Assembly: GCA_032718565.1 (NCBI GenBank)
Contig: JAVGVS010000010.1
Location: forward strand, 3,600,318-3,664,317
Source of the DNA: Distichodus sexfasciatus
Lineage: Eukaryota > Chordata > Actinopteri > Characiformes > Distichodontidae
Reading direction: 5' to 3'
Length of the DNA stretch: 64,000 nt
Shown: in pieces, positions 1 through 12,061 of the stretch
Position numbering within the stretch: position 1 is the stretch's first letter
Layout: every line of letters starts with the position of its first letter
Program-made: the position numbers and the translations under genes
The notes under the pieces: model-generated
The model's database searches: none
What the model saw: only the letters and a program-made list of their open reading frames with translations
Told to the model about the DNA's origin: nothing

Positions 1-198
1 CCCACAGATCACCGATATGCAAAGTTTTATTGCACTTACAACCCCGGCTTACTGTTTAATGTGTGATATGAAACGCAGTCGAAGTACCAGGAGCATTTAA
101 AACGTCTTTTACCCCTAAAATAAATCTGCTCTGTCGGATTCTCTCTCGATCTTTTCGTCTCTGACTTAGAGTCTCGTCTGGTGTTAACTTTGCGGAGA

Positions 199-220
199 TG
201 TGTGTGTGTGTGTGTGTGTG
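199..220. repeat. (TG)11 microsatellite
   Basis: An uninterrupted TG dinucleotide run of 22 bases, followed by GAGGATGATG. A typical vertebrate simple repeat, expected to vary in length between individuals. Confidence 0.95.
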
Positions 221-303
221 GAGGATGATGCGGCGTTAAAACGTTAAGCCGCCTCGATAAGACAACTGTAAGGGCTGCTCATTGACATGAACGCACACAC
301 ATC

Positions 304-304
<1 letters not shown>

Positions 305-350
<46 letters not shown>

Positions 351-376
351 CACACATATATACATATATATATATG
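305..376. repeat. TA-rich microsatellite with AC-type interruptions
   Basis: An alternating TA tract with short interruptions (TATAATATA) grading into CACACATATATACATATA. The reading frames that cross it encode only repeated Tyr and Ile and are artefacts of the repeat. Confidence 0.9.
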
Positions 377-1250
377 TACACACATATGACGTGTGTGATC
401 TACATCAATATATACATCAAATATTACAGTTGCATTTCTAAAAAAGCCCCTCTGTGGTTGCAAAACTCGGCGTCTTATAATCCGATAATGCATTTTATTT
501 TATTATGAAACATAAAAAATAATAACATGTAGAGTAACGGTACAACAGAGTAAAGGATAATGTGCGCGCACGTTCCGTTTAACGTAAACGATAAAACAGC
601 ACCGATCACGACGTAGTTTCTCGCAAATTAATGAATAAACAAATACAACAATGTGCCAAATCAAATGTCGTCTTCCTTTAGTCCCTACATGTATAAACAC
701 TATATTAATGTATATTTTAGTATTATCCTGCAAGTAGAATTTTCACATGCTGTAAAGCTACCCGCCGGGGTTGCAGCTCTCGCCCATCTGTTGAGCCTCA
801 TCTCATTCCGCGGCTGCTTTTTACACCAAGTGAGTGCAACGCGTTACGTTCTTTCAACACCATCATTCCAAACGCGGCTTTCCTTCCCCTGATCTGGTTA
901 TTCCAGGACTGATTTGACAAGCCTTGCTGATGTAATATCCATTTGTGCGTAATGCATTCCGCCTGGAGTGCATCCTCCGCCTTTTTCTGTAAGTAATGGA
1001 GCCCGAGGTGTCTTGGCCCCTCTTAAAATAAAAGCACACATGGATGACGGGATGTAGAAAGCTAGGAGGGAGAGATATGCTTAAAACCCCCTTGGACAGA
1101 CATCTAAGGTCAGCAGGCTTAAGCATGAGTTGGGCGCTTTTGCATGTTTTTGTTTTTGGACTGCTGTTTAAAGATGGGAACACAGAATCCATCTCTCATA
1201 ACCGAGTGAGTATTCCGTGAAGCTTTATCTGATGCATCTCTTGTCCTCTT

Positions 1251-2560
1251 GTCTGTGAAAGAGCCGTAGGTGCATTACAGGCTTCATAGCCTGCACTGCC
1301 TGGATGCATGCTTCACAAGCCCGTTATAGCGACCGATGCCCCTCACCGTCTCCTGCACGCATTGGGCCGTGCAGCAGTGCATATGGAGCAAAAGCCAGGC
1401 AACAGCTTGGCCTTCCCTGGATGAGTGGTCCCTGTTCCTGACCATCCCATTGTTTTCCAAATAAATAGAAATGTTCTCCTCCATCTTGTTCCAAAACAAA
1501 GCCTTTTGTTCATCAAATGTCTGCAGTTTCCAGAAAATGCATCACATTCAGACAAGTGAGCTAAACCATGGTAAATTCATCTCCGAAAACAGTGTCGGAG
1601 CTCTGGTGAGTAACACAGCCTGACAAATGTGCTTTAGCCTCTCATCATTGCTTCATCAAGCTTTGCTGTTTGTCCACCAGTAATGCCTCTTTATTTTTGG
1701 TCACTCCACCGGCCTTCTGTCCCAAACTAATTGCTTAGGCAAAATGGGTAGAGTATAGCTAGTTTGAAAGCAAGAAGCCGTTTATTTTATGCAGCGCGGT
1801 GAGAAATACTTTGATACCCTGCCTCAGGAGTTACGCAAGCGGCTTTAGCATCTTGTACGGGCGTGTGTTTTGGTATCAGTAATGTCATTCAGCGAGAACT
1901 TGAGGCAGATTGCTAGTAATGAGGCACACGAAAGTGACCTCAAACTGTGCTCATGTCCCAATGTGAATGGCTCCATAAGTCTACAATCTGAAAATAGACG
2001 TTGATTGCCCGCTGTTACAGAAAATAGGTCCTGGGTTTTAGAAAAGAGAGTATTCCAGAAAATGTCCTAATGGTAGCCGTCTCAGTCGTGCCATTAAAAA
2101 GCGATTGTAATATCCTAGTTCTGTAGCAGGCCGCTTGTCCCTTGTGCGGTTTTTGCAAGTCGTCCTTTTCGCCTTGGCCTTCTAGTCAGGCATTTGCTGC
2201 TGTCATATCCTCTCTTCCTCCTCGGATGACCATGGAAGCGTACCACTGCACTGTGGCTGTAGCAAAGGCGCCCGGCAGCAATATTTGCTTTTATGTAATG
2301 TTTTTTCATTATGTTCTGGCGAGAGAGAAAAGTTAAAAACTCGCAGATCATATTGATTCTTGGTCCCCTTGCCTCCCTCCTGCTGTGTAACAGAACTCCT
2401 GAGAGTTTAAAGCGACATATTTTTGATGGCTTTCTTCCCCCTCCCCCATGAAACTCCACTTTCAAGTCCCAACATCATGTCTCATCTCGCGTTTGACTTT
2501 TAGCTGAGTGTTTCACTTCTTGACAGCTCCATAATGTGCTACCAGGGGGACTTGATTCGC
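1251..2560. other. Unassigned, possibly regulatory single-copy DNA
   Basis: A repeat-free stretch of balanced composition. The part from about 2100 to 2400 is the most complex and includes TTTATGTAATGTTTTTTCAT-like AT motifs beside GC-rich sequence. No reading frame has recognisable protein features. A conserved non-coding element is possible but cannot be judged without a cross-species alignment. Confidence 0.3.
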
Positions 2561-4669
2561 CATTTGAACATGTAAGCCCAGACCCATATGGCTGAAGCTT
2601 TGCTGGCTTTTTGCACTATTTATTTCAGTAGATGGCACCAACGGTGAAAGTTTATTACAAGGAACATGACTGATTTTGTATATAAAAGGCATGATCAGAG
2701 AGATTGAATGGAGTGCTTTCAAAAATCCACAGAGGATGAATTTAAGGTCCAAGGATCTGAGCATTTGCTTACAATTTCACAGTTTTCTGTATGCAAGAAA
2801 ATAAACAAAAAAACAAAAGGAACAATGTAGAAGACATTAAATGAGATATGCTTATACTTATAGTTTTAATAAATTAAATTAGGCTTACAACAGCTTATCT
2901 CTGACTGCCTGGTGTGAAAGACATATAATTATCATTTCTAGAAAGATGCTAGTTATTGTAAAGACATTGTCTAAATGTCATTATCACTTTTGGGTTGAAC
3001 AGTGTAAAATATTCATTGTGTAGAATATGCTAAGTATTTGTAGAGTTCATTACTAAGCGTGTAACAGCTAAACATGGAGTAATATTTCCTTTCTCCAAGC
3101 TGCATGAATGTATCCCACTTACCTTCCACAATAATTAATTCATCACCCTTCATAGCCTGCAGTACCAGGCACGGTATCACATTAAAAATTTAGTCCTTTT
3201 AATCTTCATCTAATTTGAATCAGTGATAGCCTGTCGCTATTGATTTTATGGTATTTCCTAAGTATTACAGTACTACGTGCATTAACAGAATATGCTCAGT
3301 GTTACTGTGAAGTGAAATGCCGTATTTTCTATTTTAATTATTAGCTTCTTTTGATTACAGAGCATTGGACGCTGTATCTTTTCCTTTTCAGTGCAATAAT
3401 CTGAGCTTTTTATTAATGAAATGTTCTATTCAGTAAGTAATTCATATGGTTTCCTTCCTTAATAGATCCTGGCAGCAAGGGCTTCTACAAGAATGGATTA
3501 CATCAGACATTTCTATAACTATGACTGAAAAGTCAAGTTATTTCATTTTGCCATGCTATGCAAGGGCATCATGTATTGAATTGGATTAGATTAATGAGAT
3601 TAGGCAAATATCATTTTAAGGCAGACAAGATTTTAAACTCTGAGACTGCCCTTTGTGCTGCTTATAAATCCAGCTATAAGCCATGGGAACTGTGCTGTCT
3701 TTTCTATAGCTGTGTTCGTTAATATGTGCTTGTTCACTTCGAAATAAGAAGAGAGAATGGGTTAGGCAAAATGTTGCGTTAATGACAATGACGTTTAGTA
3801 ATCATTGTTGCTACATACTGTAAGTGGGATTCTGAAAGAATCATGTGAAAATTTGCTTACATATCATTCAGTTCAAGTGGAAATCATTGTTCCAGTTAGG
3901 GTGCCATCTGTGATCTCACTTCAATAACACCTTTATTTAATTAAGCTTGAGATCAACACATGGAATGAAAAAAAATCATATTTTGCTTTCAAAGACTCAG
4001 ACTTGTGATTTAATATAGTCTTGAGGAATAGTATCTTCATTTTTTGCTTGAAGTAAATCATGGTACTGATTGTCTCCTACAATACCAAGAAATTGGGGAT
4101 GGTTCAATACTTTTGTGTAGTACTTCATGTAGTCAAAACCTGGATATCCAGCTTTTGAGTAGAAAGTGAGTTTTTAATGCTTTGGCAATGCATTCATATG
4201 GTTTTCTTTCTCCATGTTTAATATTATATTATGTCAACTCCGTCTGTCACTTGAACTGCTTAATTAATTAGGAATTAAATTATGAGTTTAGAAACCATTC
4301 AAAATACTGTAAATGTCCCCATTTCTTGGCTATGAAACTGATAAAAAAAGTTTTAATGCTTTAACAATGCAAGCATCGGACTTGTTTTTCCTTATATGTT
4401 TGATACTGTATTGACTGTCTGTGTACGTTCAGTAACTCGTAACTGTTCTGATGCTGTTTTTCAGTGCAGTAGCTGTTCCACTGCCTGCTCCGCAATCTGT
4501 TTTGAATCTCTTTAAATGATATAGATATTGTGATTTCTGAAAGCTGACTGAAATGTGCTAAAATAGGTCATTGTTAAAATAGTTTTAAAAAACGGACACT
4601 GATAAGTAAAGTATACAAACTAAAAAGCATAGTTGGACCATAAATTAGCTTATATTAAAGTGAATTTAG
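2561..4669. other. AT-rich single-copy DNA, no gene seen
   Basis: About 2.1 kb of AT-rich DNA with frequent TTAATTA-like motifs and no recognised dispersed repeat. A weak local duplication lies at 4171-4247 and 4350-4422 and is listed separately. No RNA gene or coding region is visible. Confidence 0.5.
4171..4422. repeat. Diverged local tandem duplication (two ~75 bp units)
   Basis: Unit 1 (4171-4247) and unit 2 (4350-4422) share TTTTAATGCTTT, CAATGCA, a CAT..GG block, a TTTTCTCC/TTTTCC block, TATTA..GT and TCTGT in the same order, about 180 bp apart. The similarity is imperfect, so this is an old duplication or chance similarity in AT-rich DNA. Confidence 0.4.
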
Positions 4670-4898
4670 GTGAGTGATTATTTGTCATTCTGAAGACACC
4701 ACAGCACATCACATAGTGAACCACAGTGAAATATGACCTCTGCTTTTGACCATCCGTGGAAGAGCAGTGGCAAGCTGTCAGTGCTTCGAGAAGGTACCTT
4801 GCACCTCATGAATACAGTGGTAACTTTGCCTGGGACTTGAACCGGCGACCCTCCGATCACAAGGCCAAATCCCTAACCGCGCCACTACCAACTGCCCC
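4670..4898 (-). mobile_element. tRNA-derived SINE, copy 1
   Basis: Near full-length copy in reverse orientation. The tRNA-like head is at the right end: the B-box complement GGGACTTGAACC is at 4832-4843 and the A-box region lies near 4875-4890. The body reads ACCACAGCACA...GACCTCTGC, and the left end carries ATTATTTGTCATT, the shared 3' terminus of this family. Several mutations show it is old. The family recurs about ten more times in this window. Confidence 0.9.
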
Positions 4899-5439
4899 TA
4901 TGTATCTCTCTATAATATGTAATGTTGGTTGGCTCACTGGTGCTGTGCTGGCAACCTATAGTATATTACTAATTTAGCGTTGGAATTATGGGACTGGTAG
5001 AAGCTAGGAGAGGTGGTCCCAACTACTTTAGAAATGCTGGACCTCAACTTCCTGTAATGTGTCTATGAGTATACGTTGAGAAAATCATTTTTTGATGCTG
5101 CATTAAAATGTAACTTTGATACTAAAGTGGTTTCTTTTTAGTATAGCTGTCTTGCCTTAATACTCACTTTACATACTTAATGATTTATTTAAATACCTGT
5201 AGATGTTCAAGTGATTCATTATTTAAAGCACTGAAGTATTGAATTATTAATATTACATAAGAAACCACTGAAGTAATCATTTATTTTTTTTACATGATCA
5301 TTAGAAAGTATCACTAGTCTCATAGTATGTACACATACGTTTATCCCAAAGTATTTGTTTGACATCTTATGTCATAGATCTCAGTTTACACTGTGCATCA
5401 TAGACTTTTTCTGGAGCTATAGTACTTTATTGAGATGTA
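4899..5439. other. AT-rich single-copy DNA, nothing recognised
   Basis: AT-rich sequence with no recognised repeat, gene or RNA. A short T-rich run is present near 5281-5291. Confidence 0.5.
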
Positions 5440-5990
5440 ACTCCTAATGCCATGAACGTTTTACCAGCACTATTACGGACTCCTCTATATTAGCATGTGC
5501 AAACGCATTTTCATCCTAATGAGCATGTCAAGGTGCAAAGCAATTTTTACCCCTAAGTCCATAAGCTGTAGGTTAGCGGAAATGCTAGCAGGTAATTAGA
5601 CTCTGGCCAGGCTGAGTGTGCCAGACGTTGTATCATATGCACCTTTGATTAGTAAGTGGCTGCACACTTATACTCACCGGCAGGCCCTGTTACCGGGGTT
5701 AATATGGGAAGATTTGTTAGGGCTGAGCTCATACTCTTGGAGCGAGTGATAATGAAATCCTCAGATTCGGTTTGTATTGCTCCTGGCTTTTTCGCTGTGT
5801 GCATACAGCTTCTTCGCTTAGCTATGACAGAAGGGGAGCAGAATTCATTTAATTCACATCATATTAGCGATTTATACGCACAGCACATGCCCTTTTCCAA
5901 AATGGTCTTCAGCTTGCCAAATCCGAAGCGCACTCAGTTTGTCAAGTCGCTGGAACAAACATTTTTGCACCTGTGACACAGTGTTCTTTG
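5440..5990. promoter_or_regulatory. Candidate conserved non-coding (enhancer-like) block
   Basis: A repeat-free, complex block in otherwise AT-rich DNA. It contains TAATTA at 5593-5598, a TCF/LEF-like CTTTGAT at 5643-5649, and further TAATGA and TTTAATTC motifs. The open frame at 5656-5976 has no recognisable domain. The enhancer reading rests only on sequence texture and motif density. Confidence 0.3.
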
Positions 5991-6610
5991 AGGATGCAGT
6001 TTTTGGCAGTCTGGAGAAATCCCATTTTGCATATTTAGTAGCATTATGTTTGAGCTAGTGGCCACAAACGCTTTAATGTGCGCCGAGAAAGACGGTAGGA
6101 GATTATTCTGCTATGTGACCATGCACTGACTGACCGACCTGCACATCACATTACAGAGCAAAGCAGCAATGCTATTCGGGCCTCGTAACGACAGAATAAT
6201 TGTGTTTTTGGGAAGAATCTCAACCATCAAGCTGAACATTAAGATCGTTGTACCTACTAGTGTGACCTTAAGTGACCTTTTGTCCTTTTCTATCTTAAAC
6301 TTTCTTATCATACTTCAGAGTCAGCATTTTTTTTATAATTCAGTTTTTTTGGTATGCATGTGCAGTTTTGCAGATAACTTATTAAAGGCGGACTGGATTG
6401 CATCCCACAAACATGCCCTTGGGTCCGTGCCAGCATAGTAAATGAAGCCTTGATAAACTGTTTACTGTTTACATCACATCAGAGCATCCTCTTATTGTAA
6501 TTAAATATAGGTCTGATACTATACACTGCAGGTTTACTTCTCAGACACTGCAGTGTGAAATGGAAGGTCTTTAAGCATGACCTTATTTACACATCTACGG
6601 CCCTAGAGAG
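5991..6610. other. Unassigned single-copy DNA
   Basis: No recognised repeat, RNA or coding feature. Overlapping short frames occur on both strands without protein signatures. Confidence 0.4.
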
Positions 6611-6615
6611 AAGAT

Positions 6616-6690
6616 CTGAAATTCAAGATTCTTTATTTGTCACATGCAAATTATACAGGTACAACATGCAGTGAAATGTATCATAAATTA
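6616..6690 (-). mobile_element. Retrotransposon 3'-tail fragment, minus orientation
   Basis: AATTCAAGATTCTTTATTTG followed by TCACATGCAAATTATACAGG and GCAGTGAAATGTAT is the reverse complement of a widespread fish retrotransposon tail ending TGTGACAAATAAAGAATCTT. The same tail occurs on the plus strand at 12062-12140, confirming a dispersed family. The parent element is not identified with certainty. Confidence 0.6.
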
Positions 6691-8199
6691 TGTGTTAAAT
6701 GTATTATAAATTGCTAGTGTACACTGTTGCATTCTGCTTTTAATCACTTGAAAATTACAGTTTGCTGAATTTCATTAATACAGTTATGACAGTCCACTGG
6801 TCAGAGTGGTTAGATGGGAAGAAAAAGAAAAAAACATTTCTAAATTGGCTAAAAGTGCCCACTGCAAATTATAACGGCTGCAAGGGTGTAAGAATTACGG
6901 AACTATTGAACATGACTTACTCACATTCCAGTTCCATATTCATAGACCTCAACTAACACATAAAACTGTATAGAATCACACATTTTTATAAGTGTTAAAA
7001 CTGTTGCGTGAAATTAATATACCAGTTCACACCGAATTTATTGTATGCTTTATGTATCTTTTATGAAAGTCTAGAGATTCAATGCCATTACTTTTGTTTA
7101 CATTATTTCAAGATTAGGAGTTATTTTTCTCTGATTCTGAGATAATTTAACAATTATTAATGTTTTGAGATCTTGATTAATGTTAACCCCAAGTTAACAC
7201 GACAAAAGCTGTTTTCTTAAGATCACCAGTGGGATCCATGACTAATTTGAATTTTAAGATAAAAATAACTTGTGATCTCAAGACATAAACTTGGGAGTAT
7301 GACTGGAAACACTGGAAAATTGTTATCCCACGTGGTTGCAATAATTCTCTGTAAAGTTAGGAAGCAGTAGCGATTTTAGGCTATTTTAAGGGGCGTTCAA
7401 TCACCCATAAATTTTAACTCAGCACCCCTGAAAAATAATTACGATTTTGTGAGCTAGCCGGTTCTCAAACCTTTGATTTGCCAAAATTGCTTTTTAGAGA
7501 TGGAATAAATGAAGACAGGATCAAATGGACCAGTAAAATCCTTGCACGAGTCGGATCCTCCTCTGATTGTTTGGCGCGTCCACGATTGCCTGATTGTTTT
7601 CATTCAAATGGGCATTTGAATGTATTGCAGACGTTACGCAGCACATCTCGGTGCCGTCGTTCTGAACAGTGAAATGTGAAGTTACGGCCAATGCAGATGG
7701 AATTAATGAAAGGAACATATTGAAATACAGGTGCAATAGTTGTGGTTCCTGTGGACAGTTATAAAACAAACTTAATCCCAATTATTACGAGTCCATCTTT
7801 GTGCACAACTGGGCAATGTTATAGTAGGCTTATCATACCTAGCCCACCGGCCGAATTTTAAGAAGATATCTAGCCAATAGCCTTTATGGTAAATCTATAG
7901 CCCAGCCAGCTTTTGTTTGAAAATGTTTCTAAAAGATCTTAAAATCTGGACTAAACATGGCAACTGCATTGTTCAAGCCAAGAGCCTCTGTCTGCACTGG
8001 GGGCTGAACACCCTTAAAGATCAGATCCTAGAATCGCCCCTGTTAGGCAGCACTACATATGCAAAAAGGTTTAATGTGTTCCTTTATGAATGTATAAATA
8101 TGTAAAAATGTATCAAACTTGTAAAGCTGTAAACAGAATCTCTGTGGCAAAATGCTAGTTTGTATTTGAATGGCTCCTATTCCTATTAAGTTTCCAAGA
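6691..8199. other. AT-rich DNA, no gene seen
   Basis: Mostly AT-rich and apparently single-copy. The part near 7380-7460 and 7900-8060 contains GGGGCG/CACCCCTG and CTGGGGGCTGAACACCC stretches that may be remnants of an old repeat, but no family is recognised. Confidence 0.4.
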
Positions 8200-8545
8200 A
8201 GAATGATTACTATTGTGCTAGCTTTGTAATCATAGTCATTGGTAGTGTCAGCACGGGTATCATCTGCTTTCCTGCTGTGACCAAGACCTTCTGCTGCCTG
8301 GCTGTGAGCCTCATCCCCACTGCAGCTTCAGTAAGTAGGCTAGCGCTGTATGTGGGGAGGCCGCTAAGTAAATTATCTCCACCGCTCTTGCCTTTGCTGC
8401 AGTACATAATGCACAAAGCCCCACATGAACAAGAGACGGGGCAGCGTGTTCATTAGGCATTGCAGAAAATCTGATTATTACAGGATTCCTGCACTCACAG
8501 AGCCCAAGGCGGTACACAAATGAAGATGTATATGTGGGCACTAGT
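8200..8545. promoter_or_regulatory. Candidate conserved non-coding block
   Basis: A compact, GC-balanced, repeat-free block between AT-rich flanks, with overlapping minus-strand frames of no recognisable protein family. It is marked as possible regulatory DNA on texture alone. Confidence 0.2.
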
Positions 8546-8639
8546 TAAGGAATGAGGAGACTTAAATTACTCTCATGACTACTTTTGCAATTATACAGAA
8601 TGGATGGCAAGAAAATATATTTGCGTTGCACACTATAGA

Positions 8640-8654
8640 ATTTTTTTTTTTTCT
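8640..8654. repeat. Poly(T) tract
   Basis: A short T run interrupted by one C, followed by TTTTGTG. It could be a degraded minus-strand retrotransposon A-tail, but no body is recognised next to it. Confidence 0.5.
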
Positions 8655-8779
8655 TTTGTGCTATATATTGCGATATAAAAGAATACAGAATTGTTTCATC
8701 AAGTTGACTTGAAGAGCTCTCTTTGGAAAGAACTTGGATCATTTTGTAGGGAAGTGCATCAGGGTCGAATCTCGGACTT

Positions 8780-8804
8780 TTGATATTGATTTTACCAATA
8801 TCAA
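8780..8804. other. Short perfect inverted repeat
   Basis: Arms TTGATATTG (8780-8788) and CAATATCAA (8796-8804) are exact reverse complements around a 7-base spacer. The sequence just before it, CAGGGTCGAATC, recalls the ends of hAT-like MITEs, so this may be a subterminal remnant. Confidence 0.5.
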
Positions 8805-9379
8805 TGCCCTTGTCGATTCAATCCAGTTCCTTCAATTTTCTTATTGTTTCCTGAGTAGTGTCAAAAAATATTTTCTGATTAATGGAAAATGAAGAAATAC
8901 TGAAACTGAAGTTTTGGCAATTTTTGAGCATTTGCACTCTTTTTGACCTATAACTCATTTTTGACTCATTTCTGGGAGAGAAGTACATTTTTGCCATAAG
9001 GGCATGCCACAGAGGGTGTGTTTACATCGCGAAAAATATAATTTATGCATTTTTACACAATTACTTCAGTTTCAGAGGAATCAATATAATGGCCGTTAAA
9101 TTTAACGTCTTGCGATTCTGTTGGTATGTGAATGGTTTCTGTAAGTTAAGAGGAATTCTGAGTTATTAAAAAACTGTCACAAAATCTGGAAAACCAGAAA
9201 ACGTTGTGCTGGGAAATGAGAGAATCCTTAAGAAGAATAAATAATGTTGGAGGTGTACAATTCCGATGTAAACGATCGATTGGAAGTGCTTTTCTTTTAC
9301 GCAATGTGACAGTTTTCTACAATACGAAGGTCCAGAAAACCCTCAACACTGCATGCCCAAATTAATGTCCTTTTTTCCT
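8805..9379. other. Unassigned AT-rich DNA
   Basis: No repeat family, RNA gene or coding feature is recognised in this stretch. Confidence 0.45.
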
Positions 9380-9700
9380 TCTGATTTTCTGCACTGTGGC
9401 AGCATCTATGATTGTATCATTGTCCAGTGGAAACGAGTCTGATGCGTCAAGCTGGAGAAGAGCCCTTTAGCGCAGAGGATGTGCAATCAGGCGGCAGAGG
9501 ATCCGTCCTCGGCCCGAGCCCACCAGCCACTGCAGCCAGACACCGAGCTGGCTTTATAGCTCTTCCGTCCGGCCCAATCCCATTCCGTCAATGGCCGTAA
9601 AGTGGAAACCGGGGCCGATTAAAAGTGATTAGACATGGAATTCTTGCTCGGAAGATTGACCGTATCCCTAGAGAGAGAGAGAGACGCTGGGGATTGAGGA
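9380..9700. promoter_or_regulatory. Candidate conserved GC-richer block
   Basis: A repeat-free block with several CpGs (CCGTCCTCGGCCCGAGCCC and CTTCCGTCCGGCCC) ending in GATTAAAAGTGATTAGACATG, which includes two GATTA cores. It ends in a short GA run at 9671-9683. Fish conserved non-coding elements often look like this; nothing supports an exon. Confidence 0.3.
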
Positions 9701-9762
9701 GCTCAAGGACAACCCTGTAATAATACCACACAGGCCGATTTTTAGGGGGGTTTGGGCTATGG

Positions 9763-9783
9763 AGTGTGTGTATGTGTGTGTGT
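9763..9783. repeat. Short TG-rich microsatellite
   Basis: TGTGTGTATGTGTGTGTGTT, an imperfect TG run. Confidence 0.7.
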
Positions 9784-10046
9784 TTGGCTAGTTTTTGTGG
9801 AAGGAAACATTCAACAGTGTGCAGGACTGCCACGAGTAGTTGAAGAAATTGATGATGAGGTCAGTTTGTCAACATCAATATTTTTATTTGTTACAGACAA
9901 TTTTTGGGCTGTGCTAGGTTTTGTAGCTATAGATTAAGGTGTGTTTTTTTTTTCAAGGGTAATTTTGAATGCAAATTTGGAAAGTTACAAAGATAACAGG
10001 TCATTTTTTAACTCTGTTTTTCTATTGAAAACACAATTGTTTAGAA

Positions 10047-10382
10047 TAGAGGTCAATTGATATTACTTTTTTCGGGGCTGATATTGATACAGATTATTGC
10101 TAGTTGACGGGCCAATAACTAATATTTGGTACTGATATGCAAAAAAAAGAGAATCTTTTTAAATTAATCTTTTAATTAATTTAATTAATTATCTTTTTTA
10201 ATTTTTACATTTTTGAATTTTACAAACAACAATCTCAGCTCAAGGCACAGAGAGAAGAGACTGCAGTGGAGCCCCAGTAGCGCACCTTGTAATTACTTAA
10301 TATCAGTGATGGTCAAAATTAAACACATACCAATAATCGTCAAAATGCCTAATTCCGCCCCTGATTATCGGTTGACCCTTAG
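10047..10382 (+). mobile_element. hAT-like non-autonomous element (TAGAGGTCAA family)
   Basis: The left end starts TAGAGGTCAATTGATATTAC. The right end, CCCCTGATTATCGGTTGACC then CTTAGT, is its approximate reverse complement. The interior is rich in GATA/TATTGGTA motifs and has no reading frame. A second copy lies at 47723-48275, with the shared interior signature TTAATATYRGTGATGGTCAA. Classification as hAT is from terminal style, not from a transposase. Confidence 0.7.
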
Positions 10383-10409
10383 TTTAGATTAATTGGCTAA
10401 TCGCTAAAA

Positions 10410-10938
10410 TGTGACTCTGCACGGCGAAACCAGTCGCTTGTCGAAACGGAGGTTTCCGAGAAAAACGACCATTTATGTTGCGTGGGGTAAAATTTTGTTT
10501 TTTTTGTTTTTAGTGTTTTGAAACAGTGGAAGATCCATACTGTACTGTTGTGAATAAATTCGCTGAAAAACTAACCTTTTCCAATCCTAAAAATGTGAGG
10601 AATTCAGTTCCGGCACAATGTTAAAAGTTTCTGTTTTGACCGCTCTACTTCAATATTTATGGTAACCATAAATGCAAACGTAGCCGCGACCGCACCAAGC
10701 GTCTGTGAGTGCTACGTCGATAGTCAACCTCAAAGGCAGCTTTCTCCGTTTCTCACTTGGCGTGACAGGAGAAACCCGACTCCTTTGAATGTTGATATCT
10801 CAGTCATATGTCGTCCGATTCATTCGATATAGGTATCGTTTTGAAGGTTGATTTATGCCCTTTCATGACATAACATAACTTTTTTAAATAACTAATTTTG
10901 AAAATTTGAGAGAAGCGGTTTTGCCGTGGAGGGTCACA
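10410..10938 (+). mobile_element. Long-TIR non-autonomous DNA transposon, copy 1 (internally deleted)
   Basis: It begins TGTGACTCTGCACGGC and ends with the inverted GCCGTGGAGGGTCACA. The interior matches the copies at 43137-43774 (opposite orientation) and 52124-52750 (same orientation). This copy lacks about 100 bp near 10660, where the others carry sequence between two GGTA/ACCGTAAA-like motifs, consistent with an internal deletion. The flanks here do not show the clear TA pair seen at the other two copies. Confidence 0.85.
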
Positions 10939-11100
10939 AATAGTCAATAGGATAATTGACAGAAAAGTAGGTAGTAGTTAGTGGCAAGCTTGTCGATGTG
11001 CAGTCCTCTGCTCAGTGAGTTGATTAGCAGCATGGCTAGTCACTGTTATGGGTAATTTAGCACTGCAGCAAAGAGGTGCTTTAAACATTGTATTAACACA
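10939..11100. other. Unassigned DNA
   Basis: A short single-copy interval after the transposon; nothing recognised. Confidence 0.4.
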
Positions 11101-11570
11101 AAGGGTTCTGTTGTGCTGCATTTCTGTAAACTGCATACACAAGAGGCTCTGATTGGATGGCAAATTTCTTGTCCCAGGGAACCTCTGTGTGAGCATGTGG
11201 GATGAGATGTAACGGGCAGTCTCTTCTCGTCTCTTTCCCGGATGTCTTGTCTTTTAATTTGCATGTCTGCTGTAAATTATTAATGGGGCAACGTGTGGTT
11301 TGGGCCGTGGACACTCTGTGGTGCTTTTTTTATTTTTTAGCTCTCCTCGAACACCTTAGAGATGCTGGCCAGCACAACTCCATCAATAATGAGGCCCTGG
11401 GAAAAGGATTATATATACAGCATTTTATTATGTGTTGCCAGGAAATGCATAATTAATGTGACAGTGAATTCCTCAAAGCCTCCTGGATCACTGGGCAGTA
11501 TTTCTAATGCTCTGTCATCTTTCTGTCATCCATCTCTTTTAGCATTAGCCGAGTACTGGTTGGGTTAGGT
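11101..11570. promoter_or_regulatory. Candidate conserved non-coding block
   Basis: A repeat-free, complex block in which short frames overlap on both strands without any shared protein pattern. It includes AATTTGCATGTCTGC and GCATAATTAATGTGACAG, AT motifs of homeodomain or POU type. Regulatory function is inferred from texture only. Confidence 0.3.
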
Positions 11571-11601
11571 ACGGCACACGTGACCGAACAGCCTCCATTT
11601 T

Positions 11602-11703
11602 GCATTTACATTTGCAGCATTTATCATTTCAGCAACTTACATTTCCTAATTACAAGGACAGCCTCTTTGAAGCAAATTGGGGTTGAGGGCATTGCTCTGG
11701 AAG
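11602..11703 (-). mobile_element. SINE/LINE-tail fragment with L2-like 3' end, minus orientation
   Basis: CATTTACATTTGCAGCATTT is the reverse complement of the tail GCTAAATGCTGTAAATG of the element at 12287-12480. The following AACTTACATTTCCTAATTAC and GGGGTTGAGGGCATTGCTC match the wider fish family also seen at 39757-39910 and 54710-54870. Confidence 0.65.
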
Positions 11704-12061
11704 TTTAATGATGGTAGTTTAAGTAGTGGTTTGGTGGTAGGGCACTCGCTTACTGTTAGTACACAAAAAGGGAAAGCAGAAATATTGCTGCGTTCCATTT
11801 GCGATCCATTGAACCCAAGATTTGGTTGACAAGATTACGTCACATCCGCAAAAAATATAGTGAAAACAGAATGGAATGCATTCCATTTGGCACAAGGGAG
11901 TTGAACTTGGATAGAATAATTTTATAACTTTTTATGCCTTTTTATATAAATTTTTCATCGCAGGTTACTGATCCTGTTCGTTTTTCTGTTCGGCTATCTA
12001 GGCTAGTCATTTATTTTTAGAAACATCGACCAGCCACTGATCGCTGGCTAGCATTGGCACT

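Larger units (their letters stand above)
1..1250. other. Unassigned single-copy DNA, no gene seen
   Basis: No dispersed repeat is recognised here apart from the TG and TA microsatellites listed separately. Stretches such as 740-1060 are of mixed composition with several CpGs and no sustained reading frame. Part of it could be non-coding regulatory sequence or untranslated exon, but no splice pair or initiation context supports an exon call. Confidence 0.5.

Noticed and set aside
305..376. TATA-box or promoter in the TA tract
   Set aside because: It is a microsatellite; no transcript-like sequence follows.
4832..4898. Genuine tRNA genes at the SINE heads (also at 14519, 41100, 53650 and others)
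   Set aside because: A- and B-box-like motifs are present, but the acceptor and anticodon stems do not pair properly and each continues into the SINE body.
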